DNA of 53,865 bases from Caryophanon latum (GTDB taxonomy: Bacteria; Bacillota; Bacilli; Bacillales_A; Planococcaceae): positions 1-53,865 of the forward strand of contig NZ_MATO01000014.1 in NCBI RefSeq assembly GCF_001700325.1, in the 5' to 3' direction. A program made the translations under genes and the position numbers. Below the pieces are notes generated by a model, which saw only the letters and a list, made by a program, of their open reading frames with translations, was not told where the DNA came from and searched no databases. Of the stretch, positions 35,190-43,782 are shown in pieces; position 1 is the stretch's first letter; each line of letters opens with the position of its first letter.

Positions 35190-35568
35190 ATGAGCCTCTA
35201 TACACATCTTACCATAAACGAACGCGAACAGATATTTCTTCTTTCTGCTCAAGGGCATTCGATTCGAGCGATTGCGAAAAAAGTAAAAAGAAGTCCTTCT
35301 ACAATTAGCCGAGAACTCGCGAGAAATCAAGATAAACGAAACGATTCGCCTTCAACTGCTCAACATAACTATACGAAAAGAAAAACAAACTGTAGTCGCA
35401 AACGCCTGTTAGACAACGCTGAATTAAAAGCGCTTGTTAAAAAATTGTTTTTACATGAGAGTGGTCACGAGAACAGATCGCCAATCGCATTCAGTTCGAG
35501 AAAGCCGCTTTTACGATTAGTTTTACTACCATTTATCGGGCAATTTATCGAGGTGATTTTTCAAGCGG
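35190..35568 (+). pseudogene. IS30-family transposase, truncated and frameshifted
   Basis: The N-terminal helix-turn-helix is clear (YTHLTINEREQIFLLSAQGH, SIRAIAKKVKRSPSTISREL). Near 35460 the frame shifts: the expected WSREQIANRIQFEKAAFTIS and TTIYRAIYRGDF continue in the next frame. The sequence stops at about 35568, at the junction with the PIN-like gene. Upstream, a 35085-35130 stretch with TTACACTTTAAGTGCAAC may be the left end. The catalytic DDE domain is absent, so it is a dead fragment. Confidence 0.85.
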
Positions 35569-35799
35569 TGAAGGAAGTGTACTTAAATCAACGACTTCTG
35601 CTTTTCCTTTCGCAATCAACCGATCGATTTGCTCTTTCACACTGCGAGGCGTTAAAATCTCTTGCTCGTATATATGTCGATGTATATAAATTTTTCCGAC
35701 TAATGCGCCTACATAATCTTCAATTACATTCACACTTGTCCATTGTCCGAGTTTAAAAGAAAAGTCCGAATCTAATAATGCTTTCTCCCATTTAATCAT
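35545..35799 (-). CDS. PIN-like third gene of XRE-ImmA cassette 1, cut by IS30
   Basis: 84 residues; ATG 35799 overlaps the ImmA stop by 8 bp. KIYIHRHIYEQEILTPRSVK and IDRLIAKGKAEVVDLSTL align with YIHQMVLDELLSVSARNKV and IDDGRWHLFN of the intact PIN protein at 40659-41282. The last six or so residues come from the IS30 fragment. Most acidic active-site residues are missing, so the product should be inactive. Confidence 0.6.
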   Translation of the reverse strand: MIKWEKALLDSDFSFKLGQWTSVNVIEDYVGALVGKIYIHRHIYEQEILTPRSVKEQIDRLIAKGKAEVVDLSTLPSPLEKSPR

Positions 35800-36610
35800 C
35801 GCAGTCCTCTAATAGCATCGACATGTCATCTGCTGTCATTTCAGGATAGCCGAAATCACCTGGTGTTTGATTGGCTAGTGCTAAATATTCTCTTAACTCG
35901 GCATAAGAGATTTTTTCGTCATCATACGCTCTCAGTACATGTTCAATATAACCATCGAGCATAATGACGTTTGAGCGTTGCTGTGAATCTAGCGGCAATT
36001 GCGAAACCTTCATTTGATACACGACACCTTGCGAAGGATCTCGATCTGGAACGATTAAAAATTGCTGACATTGTTTTTCAGAAATAAAACCGATTTCAAA
36101 TAAACGCAACACGAGTGTTTTATAAGGCACTTGGAAAATAGGAATTAACTTAACTATATCCTTTAACGCAATCGTTTCTCGGCGAATTTGCAGAGCATTC
36201 AATTGCTGGCGCAGAACTAGCTCTGGAACAAGAAACATAGCAGCGAAACGATTTGCCATCTTCTCACTTCGTTCAACTGGCTCTTCTTCAAGTGTTCGAT
36301 TCAACAACATTTCAATTTCGTTAAGTCGTTGCTTTTCATACCAAATATGATACAGTTCATGAGCTGCCGCAAAGATTTGTTTATCGTGTGGTATATAGCT
36401 ATTGATATAAGAAAACAATTGCCCCTTTTTCTGACAAACAAATGCACATAGCTCATCGTCTTCAATCGGATAGTGCATAAAAGTTGTTTCGTTTTGTAAA
36501 ATACGAAAAATTTGTTCTCGGACAATTTGATTCGTTAATTGTAAGCGACCTAGCTGTTCATTCACCCGTTGATCGAGAAGTTTAATATCTTCTGCGGTTA
36601 ATTCATTCAT
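35792..36610 (-). CDS. ImmA/IrrE-family metallopeptidase (cassette 1)
   Basis: 272 residues. Zinc site AAHELYHIWYE (HExxH) near residue 107, followed by ANRFAAMFLVPELVL, the family's second conserved helix. Members cleave or relieve XRE repressors. GTAAGGAG precedes the ATG. It lies 12 bp after the XRE gene and overlaps the PIN-like gene, forming a three-gene unit also seen at 39623-41282. Confidence 0.88.
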   Translation of the reverse strand: MNELTAEDIKLLDQRVNEQLGRLQLTNQIVREQIFRILQNETTFMHYPIEDDELCAFVCQKKGQLFSYINSYIPHDKQIFAAAHELYHIWYEKQRLNEIEMLLNRTLEEEPVERSEKMANRFAAMFLVPELVLRQQLNALQIRRETIALKDIVKLIPIFQVPYKTLVLRLFEIGFISEKQCQQFLIVPDRDPSQGVVYQMKVSQLPLDSQQRSNVIMLDGYIEHVLRAYDDEKISYAELREYLALANQTPGDFGYPEMTADDMSMLLEDCDD

Positions 36611-36622
36611 CGTCCAATCTCC

Positions 36623-36970
36623 TTACTTCGCAATTTCTTTAATACGAAGCATTTGCTCCATAATGTGGTCTAAGAAACGTAGCTTTTCTTTCGTCTGCTC
36701 ATTTTCAGTTTTCCCCATCATGTAAAGTACAGGGTCTGTAATTGGCGCAGCTGGTTGAACTTCGCCAACAAGCTGATCCGTTGAAATCGATAATGCTTTC
36801 GCAATTTGTTGAATTTCCATAGCATTAATTGCTTTCTTCCCTTGAATAATTTTATTCATTACTTGGGGGGATACGTTAATCTGCTCAGCAAATTCTTTTT
36901 GAGATACATTGTATTGATTCAAATACGATTGAATTCGTTCTCCAATCAATTCATATAATGATTTCACCAT
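36623..36970 (-). CDS. XRE-family repressor/antitoxin-like (cassette 1)
   Basis: About 115 residues from ATG 36970, behind AGAAAGGA. Helix-turn-helix NVSQKEFAEQINVSPQVMNK, then a linker and a helical tail with LRFLDHIMEQMLRI. It is likely the repressor of this operon and the target of the adjacent peptidase. Upstream, TGCGTTCGCA overlaps a -10 TATAAT on the minus strand and may be its operator. Confidence 0.85.
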   Translation of the reverse strand: MVKSLYELIGERIQSYLNQYNVSQKEFAEQINVSPQVMNKIIQGKKAINAMEIQQIAKALSISTDQLVGEVQPAAPITDPVLYMMGKTENEQTKEKLRFLDHIMEQMLRIKEIAK

Positions 36971-37154
36971 AAATCCATCCTTTCTAGTCATACTCCCATT
37001 ATATGCGTTCGCAAAACAAAATACATATATTATTGATTTTAAAAGAAAATTAAATTAAAAATAAACATTTTATTTATTGATAAAAATAAATTTCATTCCA
37101 TCAATGTATATCATGCTATTATAAAAATATATTTATCTATATCTAAATCAAGCG

Positions 37155-37469
37155 TGTTGATTAGCCATTCAACTGGCATTTCGCGTATGGCGGCTCGCTT
37201 TGTCTCTGCGATTACTCGAGACAGATAAATTCCTGGGGCTCGGCGGCGAACACGATGTTGGTCATGAAGGTGATGCCACATGGATGTGGCGCTCATCACC
37301 TTCCTCATGCCTCCGCACCGCTCCTACGTCGCGGCTTACGGGGTCTTGAGGCACGAGCTTTTCCCCAAGGAGTCTCGCCGCACGCTCCCATGCCACTACA
37401 ATGCTGCATTCATGTCAGTTTTGCTACTGAAAACAACAGATTCAGCTTTATAAAAATGGCTAATCAACA
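37155..37469. repeat. Complete GC-rich MITE-like element
   Basis: About 315 bp with perfect 15-bp terminal inverted repeats (TGTTGATTAGCCATT and AATGGCTAATCAACA). It contains an internal hairpin (GAAGGTGATG with CATCACCTTC). No gene. It is the best preserved copy of the family also seen at 1-138, 23150-23262 and 43545-43725. The rest of 36971-37625 holds only AT-rich promoter-like DNA. Confidence 0.75.
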
Positions 37470-37625
37470 GACCTGATAATTTTTTAATTTTTATTAGGTT
37501 TGGTCTGAAACTATTTTATAACCTCCATTTAGCCGGAATTAGTGAGTTTTAGGCGCAACCTAATCAGTTTACAAATGGCAATATTTCGTCTTTTCAACTA
37601 CATTAACTGGTAAAGGAGAAATTAT

Positions 37626-37868
37626 GTGAATCAAATTATAAAAATCAATTTTATTAGTATCTTATATGCTTTATCACTATTTATTCCAATTGAACTTATA
37701 GCCAACATATATCGTATTAGTAGGCTGACCGAATGGAATTTAAATGTTGTTAGCGTTATTATTCTTGTAACTACCTTATTAGTATTTGTCTTCTCGACAC
37801 TATTAGTTTTTCACCTTACAAAACGATGGATATTAAATAAAAAAATCGCTTACTCATTAACTCTTTAG
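37626..37868 (+). CDS. Small two-span membrane protein, unknown
   Basis: 80 residues from GTG 37626, behind AAAGGAG. Two hydrophobic spans (ISILYALSLFIPIELIANIY region and VSVIILVTTLLVFVFSTLLV) end in a basic tail. No family recognised. The gene lies just after the repeat element. Confidence 0.5.
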   Translation: MNQIIKINFISILYALSLFIPIELIANIYRISRLTEWNLNVVSVIILVTTLLVFVFSTLLVFHLTKRWILNKKIAYSLTL

Positions 37869-37978
37869 TATGGATCCATTTGATGGGACAATGTATAAAG
37901 GACCTGTAAATGGTCGTACTATTAAGCTGTAAGAAATAAGTGGTATTATTACGTATTTAGAAAGTGGTGTCAAACTGT

Positions 37979-38509
37979 ATGAAAAAGCAACGAGGCTTAA
38001 AAAGAAAAGTTCGTAATGTGCTTTTAGAAATCAAAAAAAAAACCAAGAATTTCCCAACTGAATTTTATAATGACTCTTATTTCAATTTTTATGTGCCTGC
38101 TTCTAGTGATCTATTAAATTATTCAAATAAGGTGCGTTCTCAAATCTTACAAGAGATGATTGATAGTACACTTTATTTAATTCAAAATAAACTTCCGGGT
38201 TATTCTGACGTATTAATTACATTATTAATTAGACCTGAAGAAATTAGAAATACTCAGATTATTATTCATAAAAATATAGAAAGTTATCAAGATTTTTATA
38301 TTAGAGATTCATTATGGCAACGTTGGGAAGTTGTTAATCCTGAATATGACATTAAAAAAACTCTAAATATAAATTACTCTACAAATATGGATCTAGTAAG
38401 TATGCAAGAAGTTTTACTTGAAGATGAGTATGAAGTATCTAATAGATTTTTTGTTATAGGTGAAATCATACCTGAAGTTTTTTCTCTAATAAGTAGTAAC
38501 AAAGAGTAG
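37979..38509 (+). CDS. DUF3916-like protein (tentative)
   Basis: About 176 residues from ATG 37979; a GTG at 37964 is in frame too. Its basic start (KKQRGLKRKVRNVLLEIKKK) followed by FPTEFYND recalls DUF3916 proteins from memory. It is soluble. Codon use is very AT-rich compared with neighbours, suggesting recent acquisition. The ribosome site is weak. A terminator follows at 38570-38606. Confidence 0.55.
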   Translation: MKKQRGLKRKVRNVLLEIKKKTKNFPTEFYNDSYFNFYVPASSDLLNYSNKVRSQILQEMIDSTLYLIQNKLPGYSDVLITLLIRPEEIRNTQIIIHKNIESYQDFYIRDSLWQRWEVVNPEYDIKKTLNINYSTNMDLVSMQEVLLEDEYEVSNRFFVIGEIIPEVFSLISSNKE

Positions 38510-38569
38510 CGTTACAAATATACGCTTGTCCAACATCTGTATTTTGCTTTTGACATTTGGAACCTCAGA

Positions 38570-38606
38570 TTAAGCAGTTAGACACTCATTGTCTCAACTG
38601 CTTTTT
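38570..38606 (+). terminator. Terminator beside site E
   Basis: AAGCAGTTAGACA pairs with TGTCTCAACTGCTT plus T-run, directly before site E. Confidence 0.75.
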
Positions 38607-38633
38607 GTTTCCCAAACAGCGCTTTGGGAACCT
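38606..38633 (+). other. Candidate recombination site E (CCCAAA-N6-TTTGGG)
   Basis: CCCAAA (38611-38616), spacer CAGCGC, TTTGGGAACCT. It starts the nucleotidyltransferase module and has the most symmetric inner arms. Confidence 0.6.
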
Positions 38634-38701
38634 TAATAAGGAATTGGAATTTAAAGTGGAAATGGTATGATGGAAAGATGAATTTTTCAGGGGGAATTTT
38701 A

Positions 38702-39268
38702 ATGTTATTTGAACAATGCCAAAGTATTATTTCACTAATGAATAGTTTTAATAAAACTTGGTTCATTGCTGGTGGATGGGCAATTGACCTTTTTTTAGGA
38801 AAAGAAACAAGAGAACACAAAGACTTAGAGATTGCTTTATTCCGAAAAGACCAACTAAATTTAAAAGAATATTTAAAAGAATGGGATTTTAAAAAAGTGG
38901 TAAAAGGTGAGTTCCATAATTGGGGAGATGAGTTTTTAGAGTTACCTACTCACGAAATACACGCTACTAATAAACTGAATGGAGATAATATAGAAATTCT
39001 ACTAAATGAAACGAAAGATAATAATTGGATATTTAGAAGGGATTTAAGAATTTCCTCGCCACTTGATTTAGTATGGAGTTATTCTGATACAGGCATCCCT
39101 TACCTAAACCCAGAAATTGTACTTTTATATAAGGCGAGGAATACAAGAGAAAAAGACCATCAAGATTTTTACACTATAAAAGACTATCTCGATAATGAAA
39201 AAAAACAATGGCTACGGTCTGCACTTGAACTGCACGAACCCGGGCATAAGTGGATTCAATTTTTATAA
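38702..39268 (+). CDS. Nucleotidyltransferase, aminoglycoside/lincosamide-type
   Basis: About 188 residues from ATG 38702, behind CAGGGGG; ATG 38678 is possible. WFIAGGWAIDLFLGKETREH followed by DLEIALFR is the polymerase-beta-like nucleotidyltransferase motif of ANT(2'')-like and Lnu-like resistance enzymes. The second acidic residue follows in the segment with HEIHATNK. It may adenylylate an antibiotic, but the substrate is not clear. It sits alone between sites E and F, like a cassette. Confidence 0.75.
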   Translation: MLFEQCQSIISLMNSFNKTWFIAGGWAIDLFLGKETREHKDLEIALFRKDQLNLKEYLKEWDFKKVVKGEFHNWGDEFLELPTHEIHATNKLNGDNIEILLNETKDNNWIFRRDLRISSPLDLVWSYSDTGIPYLNPEIVLLYKARNTREKDHQDFYTIKDYLDNEKKQWLRSALELHEPGHKWIQFL

Positions 39269-39308
39269 AAACATTTTTTGAATGGCTTATACACCTCATA
39301 ATTAAATA

Positions 39309-39336
39309 ACGTTCCCAAATCAAAGTTTGGGAACCT
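39309..39336 (+). other. Candidate recombination site F (CCCAAA-N6-TTTGGG)
   Basis: CCCAAA (39314-39319), spacer TCAAAG, TTTGGGAACCT. Its left arm AACGTTCCCAAA is nearly the full inverse of the site A right arm. A terminator (AAACCCACAAATCGTTG with CAACGTTTCGTGGGTTT) follows at 39344-39384. Confidence 0.6.
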
Positions 39337-39532
39337 CGACAAAACCCACAAATCGTTGATACAGCAACGTTTCGTGGGTTTCTTTGTGTTCATCCGTTAT
39401 ACAGCTTTTTATGCAACGTCCACCAAACACTGGTACAGCAACCTTCGACAAAATTCAACATTTGTCGAAGGCTGCATATAATCGTGCATACATCGTCGCT
39501 TACTACCGCATTTCGGTGATAGCGCTCTAACG

Positions 39533-39610
39533 TTGTAAATCTGTATGCATCATCATATAATAAGAGTATATTGTAGACGTCTACAAGTAAAATAGGATAA
39601 ATGTAGACAA
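39533..39610 (+). promoter_or_regulatory. Promoter and operator of XRE-ImmA-PIN cassette 2
   Basis: TTGTAA, 17 bp, TATAAT (39533-39561) is followed by the perfect palindrome TTGTAGACGTCTACAA (39571-39586) over the start site and a half-site TGTAGACAA (39602-39610) before the ribosome site. This is a clear autorepression layout. A separate hairpin (CCTTCGACAAA with TTTGTCGAAGG) lies at 39441-39470. Confidence 0.75.
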
Positions 39611-39622
39611 TGGAGGGATTGT

Positions 39623-39952
39623 ATGAAATCCAATGAATATGTGTTAAACCGCATTAAAGTTTTATTACAGGAACAAGGAAAATCCTATCAAGATTTAAGT
39701 AATGATACAGGGATTAGTAAATCGTTAATCGGTCATATGCTATCAGGGGAACGTGTTATGAAGCCTGAGCGTTTAATTGCTATTGCAAAAGCATTAGGTA
39801 CTGAAGTAAAGGATCTCGTCAAAGGGAATGAAACAAACGAGCCTTTGGAAGTTGTTTTTAGAGGGGAACTGACGAATCGCCAGTCGAAACGAGCGTTTGA
39901 AGCCGTCCTTTTTGCGATTGAAGATTATGTGACGATGAAGCAGGTGGATTAA
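39623..39952 (+). CDS. XRE-family repressor/antitoxin-like (cassette 2)
   Basis: 109 residues; TGGAGGG precedes the ATG. Helix-turn-helix KSYQDLSNDTGISKSLIGHM followed by a linker and a C-terminal helix. It should bind the TTGTAGAC palindrome upstream. It ends directly before the ImmA gene. Confidence 0.88.
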   Translation: MKSNEYVLNRIKVLLQEQGKSYQDLSNDTGISKSLIGHMLSGERVMKPERLIAIAKALGTEVKDLVKGNETNEPLEVVFRGELTNRQSKRAFEAVLFAIEDYVTMKQVD

Positions 39953-40666
39953 ATGAATAGACGCGAACAAGCTGAAAAAACGGCTGAAGCCTTTGCTGCC
40001 TCTTTTTTAGATGATGTATATGGCTATGATTTGTTTGTAGGCTCTCAAATTGAACGTATTTTAAGTGAGAAAGTACATTTAGTGTATAAAAATATTGAAG
40101 ATCCTGCTTTTTTTGGTGCAGCGATTACACATCAATCAGGCGATAAATTTGTCGTATTAAATACACATCACCCATTACGAACACGGTATTTTACTGCGGC
40201 ACATGAGCTTTGGCACCTTTCAGAAGCAAGTCAAATGCAACAAGAACGGTTTGATCATGAACGTGCTGCAGACCGCTTTGCCGCCTGTTTACTATTACCA
40301 AAGCCTCTTGTCAAAGCACTCTGGAAACGGTTCAACGAAAAGTGGAACGAAGAACAGGCTGTACTGACCATTGCTGATTTATCAGCAGCTCCTTATAAAA
40401 CGGTTGAACGTAGAATAGTTGAGGTAGGAGAAACAATTAACGTATCGCATTCAGAAGAAGAGTGGCAACAATTACGCCAACACTATGCTTTGCCTGATTC
40501 GCCACTTGATTTAGCTCTTCATGACACAAAATTTCATGCATATGAAAAACAAGTGTTAATGCATGTGGAGAAGGGATTAGACCCGTTAACGGCCAGCAAT
40601 AAGTTAGCAGGATTTGCACCGAGCGTGAGTGAACAGCTGCGACAAGAGGGAATCGCGAATGAATAA
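39953..40666 (+). CDS. ImmA/IrrE-family metallopeptidase (cassette 2)
   Basis: 237 residues. Zinc site TAAHELWHLSEAS (HExxH) and the helix RAADRFAACLLLPKPLV. The C-terminal tail (NKLAGFAPSVSEQLRQEG) is unlike cassette 1. It begins one base after the XRE stop and overlaps the PIN gene by 8 bp, so all three are coupled. Confidence 0.88.
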   Translation: MNRREQAEKTAEAFAASFLDDVYGYDLFVGSQIERILSEKVHLVYKNIEDPAFFGAAITHQSGDKFVVLNTHHPLRTRYFTAAHELWHLSEASQMQQERFDHERAADRFAACLLLPKPLVKALWKRFNEKWNEEQAVLTIADLSAAPYKTVERRIVEVGETINVSHSEEEWQQLRQHYALPDSPLDLALHDTKFHAYEKQVLMHVEKGLDPLTASNKLAGFAPSVSEQLRQEGIANE

Positions 40667-41282
40667 GCGCTTGGGGAAAGTATTTGTCGATACAAATATT
40701 CTTTTACAGGCAGATTGGTATCAACACGATTCTATTTTCGAGTGGATCGACGCACTGTATGAAGAAGTATATATTCATCAAATGGTATTAGACGAACTAT
40801 TGAGCGTGAGTGCTCGAAATAAAGTGACACAATATATTGATGACGGTCGATGGCATTTGTTTAATCCAGATGATGAAAATTGCTTATCAGATGATTTGTA
40901 TGATATTTATGAAGGATATGTTCATCAGATGAAGCAAGCATTTCGCCAGCTCGACCAGAAAAAAATGGAACAAGGACGTCGTTTAAAAGGCACCAATGAC
41001 TTAGGTGAGATTCATTGCCTAGCTGCAGCTCTCTTAATAAGTGCCGCCATTATTTGTAGTAATGACGGGGATATTCAAGAGGTCATTGATGATAATGAAC
41101 TTGAGGTTGCTTCAGAAGACGAAACGGAAAATAGGAAGTTGGTACAAGATACACTAAAGGACTTTTGTTATTACATATGTCTACATAAAATTGCGCCTGA
41201 ATCAAAAGTAAGAAAACTATTAAAAGCGTTTCAAAAAGAAAAAATACAAGAATTAGATGCTTTGTTAAACACAATTAGATGA
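40659..41282 (+). CDS. PIN-domain protein (cassette 2)
   Basis: 207 residues from ATG 40659, behind AGAGGGA. The acidic PIN residues are all visible: FVDTNILLQ (Asp), VLDELLSV (Glu), TNDLGEIHCLAA (Asp/Glu) and CSNDGDIQEVI (Asp). This predicts an RNase of the toxin type. Placed third after XRE and ImmA, it may be the effector that the repressor-peptidase pair controls. It resembles DUF4411-type proteins in context. Confidence 0.8.
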   Translation: MNKRLGKVFVDTNILLQADWYQHDSIFEWIDALYEEVYIHQMVLDELLSVSARNKVTQYIDDGRWHLFNPDDENCLSDDLYDIYEGYVHQMKQAFRQLDQKKMEQGRRLKGTNDLGEIHCLAAALLISAAIICSNDGDIQEVIDDNELEVASEDETENRKLVQDTLKDFCYYICLHKIAPESKVRKLLKAFQKEKIQELDALLNTIR

Positions 41283-41316
41283 GCAAAAATGAAGGCGAGT
41301 TGTCCTAAGAAGGGAT

Positions 41317-41378
41317 GGGGTCCCGTCAGAAAAATGCGGATTTACAACGTTAAGGGATTTTTTCTGACGGAAACACCT
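41317..41378 (+). mobile_element. Collapsed Tn3-family end pair (Tn1546-like IR)
   Basis: A 38-bp end (41317-41354: GGGGTCCCGTCAGAAAAA to TTACAACGTTAAG) is followed at once by the inverted outer part of the same end (TTTTTTCTGACGG, 41359-41371). It looks like a Tn3 element or miniature derivative with its middle lost. As a strong hairpin with T-run it may also terminate the PIN cassette. Confidence 0.6.
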
Positions 41379-41416
41379 ATTTTAACAACACTCTTTCATA
41401 GAAGGACGTGAAATAC

Positions 41417-41851
41417 ATGATTGATTATATGAAGTTCGATGTGATGTGGATGGACGACGTTATCGCAACGGTTGATTTAAAGCCCGCAAATGGTGGCACG
41501 CCGTATGTAGTGAATTACATTACGGATTTCAATAAGCAGTTCTCACCGAATATGGAGGGGCATATTACGCTAGAGGAGCTGGAGAAGTGGCTAAAGTGGC
41601 GTACCTTCCCACCGACACGCGCAAATGCAAAGGAGCTGCTTGAAAGCCTCGGCATGCAAGCGTACAACCGTTGGGGCATTGTCCGCAAAACACATGGTGT
41701 GATGGCAGATGATGAAATTTGGCTTCGATTCAAAGGGGAACAGCTAGTTCATAAAGATGTATGTCTTCGAAAAGAGTTGTATTATCCAGATGACTCTGGT
41801 CAGACAGTTGAATGTAAAGAAGAGCTAGTAAATACGAAGAAGATCATTTAG
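41417..41851 (+). CDS. HipA-N-like small protein (tentative)
   Basis: About 144 residues from ATG 41417, behind GAAGGACGTG. WRTFPPTRANAKELLESLG and KTHGVMADDEIWLRFKGE follow the pattern of stand-alone HipA/CtkA N-terminal-like proteins, as I recall it. There is no kinase domain. A terminator (AACGACGA with TCGTCGTT, T-run) follows at 41907-41937. Possible antitoxin-like partner, not proven. Confidence 0.45.
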   Translation: MIDYMKFDVMWMDDVIATVDLKPANGGTPYVVNYITDFNKQFSPNMEGHITLEELEKWLKWRTFPPTRANAKELLESLGMQAYNRWGIVRKTHGVMADDEIWLRFKGEQLVHKDVCLRKELYYPDDSGQTVECKEELVNTKKII

Positions 41852-42092
41852 CTGCATTGATACGAATAAAATCCTCAAAACATTTGCGATGCAGGTATAT
41901 GACGTTCAACGACGAGTTCATTTCGTCGTTTTTTTGTTGTGCTCCGATTGTGTGATAAATCAACTTGAAGTTAACCTTATTCGTTTAAGTTAACTACATA
42001 ACTAGTGTTTTATTTTTTCAGAAAAGGACGAAAAAGCACCAATATTAACAGAAAAGTTAACTTCATCAACGCACAAACATGAACCGTTTACG

Positions 42093-43529
42093 ATGTTTAT
42101 CGACGGACAACGATTCGATGCTTCAAAGCAATTTAACTTCGGTAAAACAATTAACTTTTATGCGCCCAAAAAAGTGACGACAATCGAACTTCTCGTTACA
42201 CCTGTAAACGGACGCATCGGCTTTTTGCAAGCTCCGACGATTGCACCGCTCGATACGATGCAGCGATTCATCTTTAAACAATTTGCTATGACGCTCATGA
42301 TTCTTTGTAGCTTTCTTTTCGTGAGTTTGTACTCGTTTGGCATTTATGCGCAAAAACGTTTCGTGTTCCAGCTGCAAATTAGTTTATATTTTATTTTTAT
42401 TAGCTGTTCATTTTTCGTCTCAAGCGACGGCTTACTCGATATGTGGCCATTTATTGACAGTAATTTGCCGCTTCAGCTAAAAACGGTCGCCGGCTTATTA
42501 ACTATCATCCCACTATACGTTTTAATTACGACGTTGTACGATCGACCGCTGCGAAAAAAGGCATTTTCTTTACTCATCATACTAGTTGCAGTCGCCATCT
42601 GCTCGCTCTTTTTCGTGCAAACACATATTTATAATAAGCTTGAGCTATCACTATGGCTGCTATTAATTACGACACTTTTTTTCTTCACATGCCTGTTATG
42701 CTACTCCTTTTATAAACGCAAGGAGCTATCGTTAGAGCATGTCGTTTTAATACAAGCATTACTTTATTTATGCACATATTTAAGCTTGCGACTCTATTAC
42801 ACAATTTTTGGTACAAACGTTCAAACGATTTTATGGATGCTCATGTTTATTTTCAATATTTTCTTATACGCCTTGCTACATCATCGCAACTTAGCACAGG
42901 AGCTTCATTTATCGAAAAAAGAAGTAATGCAATCCAAAATCTCATTTTTCAATGCACAAATTAAACCACATTTCATTTATAACGCACTAAGTAATATTAT
43001 GGCACTTTGCTACATCGACAACATGAAGGCCGCTCATTTACTCGGCAAATTTAGCACGTACTTACGCTTTATTTTCGAAAATAACAATAGTAACGACGCG
43101 ATTACATTGCAAAAGGAGCTGTCGTTAATTGATGCATATGTCGAAATCGAGCAGGCGCGATTTCCGAATAAAATTACGTACAGTTCTTATGTCGATGATG
43201 CGCTCATGTCGTTGTTTATTCCACCGCTCGTCATTCAACCATTTGTCGAAAATGCGATTCGCCATGGTTTATTTAATCAAGTTGATGAAGGAAGCGTTAC
43301 GGTTACAATTACGAAACAAGACAACATACTGCTCGTCATTGTTGAGGACACCGGCATCGGTATGGAGCCGCACGTACTTAAAAATATTCAGCGCGGCACA
43401 TACGAAAATCAAGGTATCGGTGTCATGAACGTGAAGAAGCGTTTGCAACTCATGCCAAATAGCAATGTGGCGATCGATTCCACACCTAGTATTGGTACAC
43501 GCGTCGAACTACGTATTCCAATTTTATAA
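42093..43529 (+). CDS. LytS-type sensor histidine kinase, N-terminus missing
   Basis: 478 residues. About seven membrane spans (residues 65-270) are followed by a His-kinase core with NAQIKPHFIYNALSNIMALC (phospho-His), QPFVENAIRHGLFN (N box) and EDTGIGM with GIGVMNVKKRL. This is the 7TMR-DISM/LytS layout. The outside sensor domain before the spans is cut to about 60 residues; the frame is open upstream to about 42010 with no good start. It pairs with the response regulator downstream, from which a repeat element separates it. Confidence 0.8.
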   Translation: MFIDGQRFDASKQFNFGKTINFYAPKKVTTIELLVTPVNGRIGFLQAPTIAPLDTMQRFIFKQFAMTLMILCSFLFVSLYSFGIYAQKRFVFQLQISLYFIFISCSFFVSSDGLLDMWPFIDSNLPLQLKTVAGLLTIIPLYVLITTLYDRPLRKKAFSLLIILVAVAICSLFFVQTHIYNKLELSLWLLLITTLFFFTCLLCYSFYKRKELSLEHVVLIQALLYLCTYLSLRLYYTIFGTNVQTILWMLMFIFNIFLYALLHHRNLAQELHLSKKEVMQSKISFFNAQIKPHFIYNALSNIMALCYIDNMKAAHLLGKFSTYLRFIFENNNSNDAITLQKELSLIDAYVEIEQARFPNKITYSSYVDDALMSLFIPPLVIQPFVENAIRHGLFNQVDEGSVTVTITKQDNILLVIVEDTGIGMEPHVLKNIQRGTYENQGIGVMNVKKRLQLMPNSNVAIDSTPSIGTRVELRIPIL

Positions 43530-43544
43530 TTCTTTGAATACGCC

Positions 43545-43725
43545 ATTCATCTGGCAGTTCGCGGCTTACAAAATTTTGAGGCACATGCTGCTGTGGTTAC
43601 TCGTCGCCAAAAGAATTTCAGCTGTTCCTTTAGCAGTATCGTCGCACGCTCAATGCCACTACACTACTTTGCTGCCGAAAACAACCAATTCAGCTGTATA
43701 AAAGTGGCGTATCAACAGATCTGAT
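43545..43725. repeat. Diverged copy of GC-rich repeat between kinase and regulator
   Basis: The right end (GCTGTATAAAAGTGGCGTAT, then CAACAG) and the middle (TCGCACGCTC-ATGCCACTAC) match the 37155-37469 family with many changes. It splits what should be a tight two-gene operon. Confidence 0.65.
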
Positions 43726-43782
43726 ATGGTAATATAGTAACGACATATGAGCAGTTGTTATAGAAAGAGAGATGAGGAATAC

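Noticed and set aside
38535-38560. TTTGGAACCTC half-site upstream of site E
   Set aside because: One base short in the arm and no CCCAAA partner at the right distance.
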